DNA from: an uncultured Acidobacteriia bacterium
Lineage (GTDB): Bacteria; Acidobacteriota; Terriglobia; Bryobacterales; Bryobacteraceae
DNA length: 64,000 bases
Direction of reading: 5' to 3'
Assembly: GCA_903907865.1 (NCBI GenBank)
Contig: CAIVPR010000126.1
Coordinates: forward strand, 124,001 to 188,000
Positions 36,167 through 45,100 of the stretch are shown piece by piece. How positions within the stretch are numbered: the stretch's first letter is position 1; each line of letters opens with the position of its first letter. The notes beneath the pieces are model-generated. The model was not told the DNA's origin. It saw only the letters and a program-made list of their open reading frames with translations, and made no database searches. Both the position numbers and the translations under genes were made by a program.

Positions 36167-38380
36167 CTACCGCAAGAACGCTTCGTGCAGACCGCCGTCG
36201 ACCGGGATGATGTGCCCCGTCGTCTTGGCGCTTTCCTCGCCCGCGAGCCACACGATGGCCGCCGCGTTGTCCTTCGGCAGGATCGGACGCTTGGTGATCG
36301 TGCGTTGGGCGTAGAAGTTTGCCAGCTTATCACGGAGGTCCTCGGTGGACTCCGATTCGTCGTACGCGATCTTGTATTTCGAGAGCGACTGCATGACGCG
36401 GTCGCGCGGGAACATGGTCGATCCGGCCACAACGGTCGCCGGGGCGATGCCGTTGACGCGCGCGAGCGACCCGAAACCGACCGCCAGTTCACGGATCAGG
36501 TGGTTCAGGGCGGTCTTGCTGATGTCGTAGGCCTCGCTGCCGAACTTCGGCACCACGGCGTTGGCGGAGCTGGTCAGGACGATGGTGGAGGGCAGACCCT
36601 GTTCCACCAGAACCTTCTTGACTTCCTCGGCCAGCAGGAAGTTGCCGGTGACGTTGACGAGGAAGGTGGTGTTCCACTGCGATTCGGTGAGCTTGCCGCC
36701 GGCGCCCGTGCCCACAGGGAAGATCGCGGCCGTGTTGATGACCGTGTCGACGCCGCCGAAGGTCAGCACCGTGTGGCGGATCGCAGCAGCGAGGCTTTCG
36801 GCGGAACACAGGTTCGCGGCCACTGATGACACCGTCTCGCTGGAGGTCAGCTTTGCGACTTCCTTGGCGACATCAGCAGCCGCGTCGGCGTTCATGTCAG
36901 CGACCACGACGTGCGCGCCGCGCTTGGCGAGCATGATGGCCACTTCGCGGCCGATGCCGCTGCCGCCGCCGACCACGAGCGCGATCTTGCGGCTGAACTC
37001 GGCCTCGGGAGGCATACGCTGCAGCTTGGCCTCTTCGAGCGCCCAGTATTCGATTTTGAATGCTTCCGGCCGGGGCAGGGCGACGTAGTTGTGGGCGGTC
37101 GCGAAGTGCTGCGACTGCTCCGGCCGACGCGCCTGCGCCAGCGGGTTGGGGATATTGCCGTCCTCGAGGGCCGCCGCGCCCGCCATCACGTGGATGGCGT
37201 TGATGAAGAACTCCGTGGTGATGCGCGCTTCCTTCTTGTTCTTGCCGAAGCCGAAGAGGCCGAGGCCGGGGATCACGACAACCGACGGGTTGGAATCGCG
37301 GAGCTTGGGGGATTCCGGCGTCGCCCAGGCGTTGTAGTAGTCGGCGTATTCCTTGCGGTAGACTTGCGCCGTATCGGCGATGCGCTTCTTCAGCACATCA
37401 AGGCTTTCGCCCGGGGTCCAATCGACGAACATCGGGCAGATGCGGGTGCGGAGGAAGTGGTCCGGGCAGCTGGTGCCGAGTGCGCAGAGTTCCTGGCCCC
37501 ACTCGGAACCGGCGAATTCGAGGGCGTCCGGATGGTCGGCGTAGTGGGCGATCTGGCGCTTGTTGGAGGAGCAGATGCCGCGCAGGGCGGGTAGGATGGC
37601 GGCGGCGACGGCTTGGCGGTCCTCAATGGTTTCGCGCTTGACGCCGCCGAACACCTTGCCCTTGGTGGCGGCACCGGCGCTGATGAAACGGCCCATCTGG
37701 TCGATGGTTTCGACGGAGTTGACGTAGCAGGAGCGCTGGGTGTCGCCCCAAGTGAAGAGACCGTGGCTGCCGAGGAAGAGGCCATCGGCCTTGGGGTTTT
37801 CCTTGACGGCGTTTTCCAGCATCAGCGCGAGCTCGAAACCGGGGCGCTGCCACGGGAGCCACACGATGTTGCGGTTGAATTCCTTGTTGAACTCGTGCAT
37901 CTTGCGCTCGCCGTTGGCGCTGGCTGCGATGGCGATGGCCCAGTCGGGGTGGAGGTGGTCGACGTGGTCCCAGGGGAGGAAGGCATGGAGGGCGGTGTCG
38001 ATGGAGGCTGCGACGGAGTTGCGTCCGAAGGCCGCGAGCGGGTAGAAGGACACCATCTCGTCCTCGAACTCCTCGCCCCGGTAGATGGTCTTGAGCTGGT
38101 TGAGCCGGTCCATGTAGAGGATGGCGAAACCGCTTTCCTTGATGGAGCCGATGTCGCCGCCGGAGCCTTTGACGGCCATCACGCGCGTCGGCTGGCCGGT
38201 GAAGGGGTCGGAGAGGTCGAACTTGGAGCTGGTGTTTCCACCGCCGAAGTTGGTGATGCGGAGGTCTGCGCCGAGAAGATTCGAGCGGTAACGCAACAGG
38301 GCGAGCGGGTTGGAGGCGAGCTTTTCAGCCTCGGAATCCAGCCAGAGATCTTGAAGGAGTTCAGTGTTGGCTTTAGACAT
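36167..38380 (-). CDS. Bifunctional rhamnulose-1-phosphate aldolase/short-chain dehydrogenase
   Basis: Class II aldolase N-half (ITNFGGGNTSSKFDLSDPFTG...FLGSHGLFTWGDT) and SDR C-half (KIALVVGGGSGIGREVAIMLAKRGAHVVVAD). Confidence 0.93.
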   Translation of the reverse strand: MSKANTELLQDLWLDSEAEKLASNPLALLRYRSNLLGADLRITNFGGGNTSSKFDLSDPFTGQPTRVMAVKGSGGDIGSIKESGFAILYMDRLNQLKTIYRGEEFEDEMVSFYPLAAFGRNSVAASIDTALHAFLPWDHVDHLHPDWAIAIAASANGERKMHEFNKEFNRNIVWLPWQRPGFELALMLENAVKENPKADGLFLGSHGLFTWGDTQRSCYVNSVETIDQMGRFISAGAATKGKVFGGVKRETIEDRQAVAAAILPALRGICSSNKRQIAHYADHPDALEFAGSEWGQELCALGTSCPDHFLRTRICPMFVDWTPGESLDVLKKRIADTAQVYRKEYADYYNAWATPESPKLRDSNPSVVVIPGLGLFGFGKNKKEARITTEFFINAIHVMAGAAALEDGNIPNPLAQARRPEQSQHFATAHNYVALPRPEAFKIEYWALEEAKLQRMPPEAEFSRKIALVVGGGSGIGREVAIMLAKRGAHVVVADMNADAAADVAKEVAKLTSSETVSSVAANLCSAESLAAAIRHTVLTFGGVDTVINTAAIFPVGTGAGGKLTESQWNTTFLVNVTGNFLLAEEVKKVLVEQGLPSTIVLTSSANAVVPKFGSEAYDISKTALNHLIRELAVGFGSLARVNGIAPATVVAGSTMFPRDRVMQSLSKYKIAYDESESTEDLRDKLANFYAQRTITKRPILPKDNAAAIVWLAGEESAKTTGHIIPVDGGLHEAFLR

Positions 38381-38700
38381 CGGATGCTTCCATTTTGACA
38401 GACGAGCGGCTTCGGCGCGGCTTTGAAACGTATCAGACGTGCCAAGCATATCGATTGGCGGACGTTTCGTCAAGTCAAACCGTTGGAATGTCAGTGCAGA
38501 ATGGAAACGGCCGCATCACTGCGGCACGGGGAGCTCTGCGTTTGGGTAGCATTTGTCGGACGGTAGGGAACGAAACGCCGACGGTCTATGACACCGCTTG
38601 GAACCGGGGTCGAGGTGGTGAGGTGGGGATCGGACGGAGTCGAACGTGACCAGCAGTCTCTTGGGTACAAGACTTAGCCGGCGACTACTAGCTTTGACAG

Positions 38701-38728
38701 AAGGCCCGGTGTGATACTCCGGGCCTTC
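38701..38728. terminator. Intergenic terminator hairpin
   Basis: aaggcccgg-tgtgatact-ccgggcctt. Confidence 0.6.
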
Positions 38729-38748
38729 ATCGAGATGACGGACTGCAC

Positions 38749-39219
38749 TTACTTCTTGACTGGCGGGAGAAGCACGGCGTCGATCACATGGATTACACCG
38801 TTGTCACAGATGATATCGGTCTTGACGACGGTCGCGGCACCAACCGTGACCTTGCCACCTTTGGCAGAGATCTTGACGGACTGGCCCTCCACGGTCTTGG
38901 CAGACTTCAGCTTCACCACGTCGGCAGCCAACACCTTTCCGGCAACAACGTGGTAGGTCAGGATGCCCTTGAGCTTGTCGGTGTCTTTCAGAAGAGCCTC
39001 GATCGTCCCGGCGGGCAGCTTTTTGAACGCGTCGTCTGTCGGGGCGAAAACGGTGAAGGGACCGGCACTCTTGAGGGTATCCACGAGTCCGGCAGCCTTC
39101 ACGGCAGTTACCAAGGTCGTGAAGTTCCCTGCGGCAACCGCAGTGTCGACGATGTCCGCGGCGAATGCTCCGAAAGAGCAGGAGAGAGCGAGCGCAATGA
39201 GGGGTAGGATGCGTTTCAT
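38749..39219 (-). CDS. Secreted fasciclin domain protein
   Basis: [60 protein letters not shown]. Confidence 0.95.
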   Translation of the reverse strand: MKRILPLIALALSCSFGAFAADIVDTAVAAGNFTTLVTAVKAAGLVDTLKSAGPFTVFAPTDDAFKKLPAGTIEALLKDTDKLKGILTYHVVAGKVLAADVVKLKSAKTVEGQSVKISAKGGKVTVGAATVVKTDIICDNGVIHVIDAVLLPPVKK

Positions 39220-39259
39220 GTGTGTGTTGTTAGAGAGGTATCTCTGCTCGGGTAGATGA

Positions 39260-39453
39260 CTAGCTTCGCGGCACAGATTTATATTTCTTGCACGATTGTT
39301 GCGCCTCCACCGGAGTACCCACCATCGTGACGAGCGAGTGGAAGACCATACGGTTCCCGAAGAGATCCTCCCGAGAACGACCGTCGGCAAGGCCAGAGCC
39401 TCGCAGGCCGCTTCGACCATGTGGCGGATGCGGACCAAGTCCTCAGCGCTCAT
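39260..39453 (-). pseudogene. Frameshifted, truncated HepT (DUF86) toxin
   Basis: [20 protein letters not shown] then, one nt off frame, [24 protein letters not shown]. Confidence 0.8.
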
Positions 39454-39744
39454 ACTGGGGGACGGCCTCTGCGACGACCCGGTCGCGGAAGAATCGGCTT
39501 AAATCGCCAGGCGGCCGGAGATCGACCTGGCGGCCGAGCATCCCGGTGAGCTCGCGCTCCATGCGGATGACGCCCAGGAGTCCCGCACCACGACCGGGCT
39601 CGAATTCGACAGAACGTCGATGTCGCTTTCATCGCGGAAACGGGGCGTGAGGATGGACCCGAACAGGGACAGTTTCCGCATGTGGTTGCGTCCGCAGAAC
39701 TCGGCGATGGCTTCGCGGGGCATCTCGATGGGAAGAGCGGCCAT
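39443..39744 (-). pseudogene. Frameshifted MntA-like nucleotidyltransferase antitoxin
   Basis: [45 protein letters not shown] then, shifted frame, [54 protein letters not shown]. Confidence 0.85.
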
Positions 39745-39793
39745 GTCCGTATTTCTCGCACCCGGGCCACCCAATAGGTATGCGTCCAGATGG

Positions 39794-40141
39794 CTAACCA
39801 GCCAACCGGGTCTTTTCTTCACGGTCCAGTCCGGCCCGCAACAGCATCTTGATGTATGTCTGGTATCCGATCCCCTTCTCGGCGGCGAAATGACGCGCCT
39901 TCTCGACGTCGCCGGTGGGAATGCGCAGCATGACTTTCTGTGACGGCGGCTTGCGCAGCACCCCGCCGCGCGAGGCGATCGACCCGGCGGCCAGCGTGAT
40001 CCCCACACTCTTGTCGCCGATCCGCAGCACCCCGTCCTTTCCCGCCTGCTCGAACAGTTCCAGCAGCCGGTCCTGATTGTCCTCGAACCAGCGCGCCTCC
40101 TCGGCCTCGCTCTTGAATTCAACTTGTTTCCGCGTTGCCAT
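39794..40141 (-). CDS. BrnA/CopG-like antitoxin
   Basis: MATRKQVEFKSEAEEARWFEDNQDRLLELFEQAGKDG...QKVMLRIPTGDVEKARHFAAEKGIGYQTYIKMLL; 8 nt downstream of BrnT. Confidence 0.75.
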   Translation of the reverse strand: MATRKQVEFKSEAEEARWFEDNQDRLLELFEQAGKDGVLRIGDKSVGITLAAGSIASRGGVLRKPPSQKVMLRIPTGDVEKARHFAAEKGIGYQTYIKMLLRAGLDREEKTRLAG

Positions 40142-40149
40142 TTGTATCC

Positions 40150-40452
40150 TCACATTACAGGAGTTTCGCCCGACAGGCGCTGCCATACTGCCCGCCACTT
40201 CCGATTCGCCGGAAAAGCCGTGACCACCCGGACCTTGCCCAGGCGACCGGTCCATACCACGAGTAGCAATCGCCCCGCAGCCGTTTGGCCCAACTCGGTG
40301 TGCCGGTCTTCGCCATTGCGCTCTTCCACGTCGAGCATGACCGTTGCGCCGAGAACGACCTGCTCGGCCTCAACTGTGGTGACATCGTGCTTAGCGATGT
40401 GGGAAATGTTGCCAGCGTCCCAATCGAAAACGGGCGGCTCGAATCGATCCAT
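40150..40452 (-). CDS. BrnT family toxin
   Basis: FDWDAGNISHIAKHDVTTVEAEQVV...RNGEDRHTELGQTAAGRLLLVVWTGRLGKVRVVTAFPA. Confidence 0.9.
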   Translation of the reverse strand: MDRFEPPVFDWDAGNISHIAKHDVTTVEAEQVVLGATVMLDVEERNGEDRHTELGQTAAGRLLLVVWTGRLGKVRVVTAFPANRKWRAVWQRLSGETPVM

Positions 40453-40503
40453 CCGCTACCAGTGTATACCCATTGTCCATGCTTTGCCAAGATTGGAGTT
40501 AGG

Positions 40504-40722
40504 CTACTTCAGATGTGCGGCCAAGGTGTCCAAGTCGATCCCCGCCTGTGGCATGATGCCCTTCAGTGTTCCAGGAGCGATTGTTTGGTGCGCGGGCACG
40601 GTAACCCGACTCGGTCCACCGGCCAAACGTATATGCGATCCCGACTGGAGAACGGTCTCGAACCCGAGCCTTTCAAGAGCCCGAACGACGTCGACTCCTG
40701 AAACATCCCGTCGCAGTTTCAT
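40504..40722 (-). CDS. hicA: HicA mRNA interferase toxin
   Basis: VVRALERLGFETVLQSGSHIRLAGGPSRVTVPAHQTIAPGTLKGIMPQAGID. Confidence 0.9.
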   Translation of the reverse strand: MKLRRDVSGVDVVRALERLGFETVLQSGSHIRLAGGPSRVTVPAHQTIAPGTLKGIMPQAGIDLDTLAAHLK

Positions 40723-40952
40723 GTGGCGGCAAGGAGCAAATCTTGTTCGAAAGGCAGGAAAATGCGCTTGGGCTGTTCTTCAGGATCGAAATGGACCTCG
40801 ATGGCTTCCAAGATGTTCGCCTCTAGCCCAGGCAAGTGGTGGGCTTGGGTAGTCAATCCACCGAGGCCGTTGGGGTCGTTCCACGACGCGATCAGTATGC
40901 CGGTCTCCTTGCAGTTCTTGACGGCGATTGTGATGGATTCCATGGATTCCAC
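40719..40952 (-). CDS. HicB-like antitoxin
   Basis: 77-aa ORF overlapping hicA start; ETGILIASWNDPNGLGGLTTQAHHLPGLEANILEAIEVHF. Confidence 0.75.
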   Translation of the reverse strand: MESMESITIAVKNCKETGILIASWNDPNGLGGLTTQAHHLPGLEANILEAIEVHFDPEEQPKRIFLPFEQDLLLAAT

Positions 40953-41038
40953 ATTCCTAGGCTACCAAGACTCTCAGAGGTCTGGAGTCCGCAACGCTGG
41001 CTCTGATTGGTCATCTTCTCGTCGTGCCGGGGATGCGT

Positions 41039-41938
41039 TCAACGCAACTCTTGGAGTACCTCCTTGGGCAGGGTCTTTGACAGCAAGCGTCCTCCCTCGG
41101 AGTTCCAGTCTCCGCGCGCTATCTTCTGAAACAGCAGCTTGAGCACCTTCTGCTGCTGAACTACCGGGTCGTTGTCGTGAACATCTCTGCTACCCTCGAT
41201 TACGGCACGGACATCAGCCGCGTTGAATGCGTCAAAGGGTGGACTGGTAAGAAGCCCGGGTTCGACGTTCCCGGGTGTAAGAGCTCCGACAGCCTGCAAG
41301 ACTCCACCGAAAGTCTGGAGGATCGCGGTGCGGGCTTGGTTTGCCACCAAACGATAGTTGCCGCTTGGAATTGCTGCACGGTAGGCGTCGACGACGGGAT
41401 CACTGTAGGGATCCACGTCCGTACACCAGAGTAGATCGCCGAGGTTTCCCCTGTAGGTGCCAATGAACGTCAGAGCATTCTGGTAGTCGTCGCCCGGCCT
41501 GAACTTCGCCTTCAGGACTTCGAGGTCGATCTTTCCCGGAGCCTTCGCGGCCTTCTTCTTGGCTTCCATCAGCTCGTTCGCTACCTGCTCAGCCTCCCGC
41601 TTCTTCCGTTCTTCCTTCAGTTCTGGGCGGATGCTTTCCCTAACATCGCGGTTATCCGTGTCCATATCTTGAACGTAGAAGAGGCTGCTATCGAAAACGA
41701 GCCTTGCGGTGACCTTCCCTTTAGAGCCCGAGAGGTGGACATACCGGCGAATCTCCCCAGTATTGGTGTCGAACGTCAGGAACCCGTCCGGCGTTGCCGA
41801 GACCTGCCATTTATCATAAGAACCGCGGCTGGAGCTTGAAGAACTTGCGGAGCTGGACGGGCTGTCGCCGCAACTGCTCAAGAGCAGGGACACGACGGCG
41901 AACAGAACCAGGTGAACCTTTCGGTGATCAAGGGACAT
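41039..41938 (-). CDS. Putative lipoprotein of unknown function
   Basis: Lipobox LLLSSCGDS, Ser-rich linker. Confidence 0.6.
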   Translation of the reverse strand: MSLDHRKVHLVLFAVVSLLLSSCGDSPSSSASSSSSSRGSYDKWQVSATPDGFLTFDTNTGEIRRYVHLSGSKGKVTARLVFDSSLFYVQDMDTDNRDVRESIRPELKEERKKREAEQVANELMEAKKKAAKAPGKIDLEVLKAKFRPGDDYQNALTFIGTYRGNLGDLLWCTDVDPYSDPVVDAYRAAIPSGNYRLVANQARTAILQTFGGVLQAVGALTPGNVEPGLLTSPPFDAFNAADVRAVIEGSRDVHDNDPVVQQQKVLKLLFQKIARGDWNSEGGRLLSKTLPKEVLQELR

Positions 41939-42151
41939 GATTCAAGAATGATCCCCCCCCCCGAAATTGTCAAGCCAAACTGGTATCCGCTGTCAAGCAG
42001 CGATCAGGTGGCCCAAGGGCGGGCCATGATTCAGGTGAAGGTCGCACGCTTCGCGAATGTCCGCTTAGCGGCTGAAAGCCGTCAGGTTTCCGTCCGTCGC
42101 CGCCGTTGGGCAGAACATCCGCCACATGGTCCGTCGAGGGTGCCACTTAGG

Positions 42152-45100
42152 TCACTCCCCCACCACCCGGATCGCCACCCTATTCATCAAATAAATCCGC
42201 AGTCCATCCGCCCAAATCGACCCCGTCGCCCTGACCGTAACGGCCCGGTCCTCCCGCACGACCTCCCGGATCCGAATCTCCGTCTCCATCTTCTTCGTAG
42301 TCGGGAACACCATGCCGCGGTACTTGAAGTCACCCTCCTCCACATACTCGAAGCGCGGATTCACAATCCCCGCGTCCAGCTTGTGGTACGACACATAGAA
42401 CTCCAGCGTCTGCATGATCGCCTCCAGCCCCAGCGACCCCGGCTGCACCGGGTCCTGGTAGAAGTGCGCCTTGAAGAACCACTGGTTCGGCAGCACGGTC
42501 TTTTCGGCCCGGATGATCTGGCCCTTTTCCGCGTCGCCCCACATGCCCGTGATCCGGTCGATCATCAGCAGATTCCCGGTCGGCATCAGCCGCTGCGGGG
42601 TCGCGCGCAGGTCCACTTGGAACGACGACGGCGCGGTATGCTCCGCCATTTCCTCGGGTGAAGCCGGAACGCCCACTTGGCGCGCCAGATGCTCCTTCTT
42701 GAAGTACCCGAAACTGGTGATCGAATCCAGCAGCGGCTTGCCGTCCAACGTCGTGTGGACCTCGAAGAACTGGATCGTCATGCCGCCCGACGAGTTCAAC
42801 TTCGTCATCCGCGACGTCGTCTTCAGCGTCTTCTTCGTCCCCGGCGCGGGCTTGGTAATGGGCCCGTGGATCGTCATCGTGCCGTCCAGATTGCGGAAAT
42901 ACACCGTCCGGTCCGAATGCAGCGCCGTCCCGCAATAGGACCCCAGCCATCCGCACGGCTGCAAAACCGACTCGATCAGCACGCCGAACGGCATCACAGG
43001 CGTCCCGTTCTGCTGATAGAACCACTCCGAGCCGTCCACATCCAACTCCGACGTGAACCACGCGCCCGGCTTCTCCACCCCGAATTCGCCATGCACCGAC
43101 GTCACACGCGTCACCAAATGGTACGGCGGCGAGGGCAGGCGCGGCAACTGGTACCCCTGATCGAACTTCGCGAACGGCGCACCCATCGCCAAGCTCGGCG
43201 GACCCACCGCGCAATGCAGCAGCGCCGTGTAGTCCTGCCGGACGCCGTTCATGATCGCGACCTCGGTGTTATCCACCGATTTCGGCATGTAATCCGGGTC
43301 GTCGTCATGCGGGAAGCCGGGGATCAGCTTCAAGCCGAGGCGGCGGCAGTGGAACGCCTTCAGGCCGTCCACCGTGCAGAGGACGTCGGCCCAGAGGATC
43401 GGCTCGTGGCCGGGCACGTACTCGTCGACGAAAACCTCGTAGTCGAGGATGCGTGACGACGGAATCGCCTGGCCGCGGCATTTCAGCACGTAATTCGTAT
43501 CTTGGACGACCTCGAAGCGCCAGCCGTCCCGGTAGATGGTCTCGCCGAGCGCCATCATGTAGAAGGCCATGGTCTGGATGCAGCCGTCGAACATGAGGGT
43601 GCCCGGCATGCAGGGGTCGTCCTTGAAGTGCGGGTCGAAGAACCAGTTGTCGGGACGGAGCGGCATGCGGGCCTTCAGGTAGCCGCGCTTCCAAGCGCCT
43701 CCATTGAAGTCGAGGTCGAGCACTTCCTCGAACAGCAGGTTCTTGCCTGTGGAGAAGCCGGGGCCGCGTTGGTGCGCGCCCGCAAATTCAAAGCCGTCGC
43801 CGAAGCATTCCCAGGCGTTGCCGATGGCGGCTTCGCGGAGCTGGTCGATGGTGAAGCGCTTGCGGACGTTCTTGACGAACGGGGTGGGGAGGACGGCGTT
43901 CGGAGTGGGCTCGGAGGCTGCGGGGTCCCAGAGGACGCCGTTGGATCCGGCCAATTCCTCGTCGGTGAAGAAGCCGGCCTGGCCGTTGCGCACGGAAAGG
44001 CGGGTTTTGCCGTTGACGCGGGTGTCGGAGTGGAAGAAGAAGAGGCGGACCGGGCCCTGTTTGGCGTGGCGGTCGATGTGGATTTCGTGGCAGAGGGTGT
44101 CGCCCGCGACCGGCGCGCCGCCGTGGAAGGTGAGTTCGCAGCCGAGGAGACGGTAGATGCGGTCGCCCTTCATTTCGAAGTCGACGCCGAGCCAAGAGAT
44201 GAGGAGGAGGTCGGCCTGGCCGGATTCGACGAGCATGCCGGGGGAGACGCGGTCGCGGAAGACGAACCACTTGTCGGAGGTGAGGTCGGTTTCGGTGTGG
44301 ATGGCACCGGTGCCCATGCTCAACGGGGTGGCGTCGACGGAAACGACGCGGTCAGCCAGCAGCAGCGGGGGCATGGGCATGCGGACCACGCGGCGGAACT
44401 TGTCGATGGGGGCGAATTCGGGTCCGAGGATGGCCGAGACCGGGCCGGAGGCGATGGCTTCGAGGTCCTGGCGGGTCATCCAGATCTTGTGCTCGGACTT
44501 GGACGCGGCGGGGACGGGCATGGCAGGGGCTGGAGCCGGAGGCGCGGCCTGGACAACGGGGGCGGCCTTAACTGCCGGGGTTGGGACTACCGGCGCTTGG
44601 ACCACCGGGGCCGTCAGGACCCCGGTCGGCGCGACGTACGACACCGGGGCGGCACCGGTCGCCGCGACATAGGCGCGCTGCGAGATCGCGAGGAAGTCGG
44701 CGTGCGCCGAAGCCCCGGTCTTGGCGAATTCCATGTGGGCGCGGGTCAACGCGGCGGCGTGCTGCTCAAACAGGGACGGGTTGGCGAAAGTGGGTTGTGT
44801 GGACACGATGGGTGTGGGGGGGACAACAACAACAACAATAGGTTCAGGTTGCGGTGGAGCCGGAGGCCGGGGTATCGAAACCGGCGCGGCGTGGGCAGGG
44901 AACGTCAGGCGCTTGCCCGGAGGGGGCGTTTGCCGACGCTGCGGCCGGTCGAAATACTGCAGCAGCGACGGGTCAATCTGCCCGATGGCGTTCTTCGCCT
45001 GTTGCAGCGAATCGGCGGACATCAGGTCGTAGGAGACGGCCAAGTGCGGGCGGTCGCCCAAAATCCGGCGGATCGACGCCGAACAGCCGCCTTGCGGACC

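Noticed and set aside
38620-38700. tRNA-like stretch (minus strand ...cgccggctaagtcttgtacccaagagactgctggtcacgttcgactccgtccgatccccacc)
   Set aside because: Has a GTTCGACTCC T-loop-like string and a short hairpin but no matching 5' acceptor half or proper D and T stems; at most a decayed relic, not callable as tRNA.
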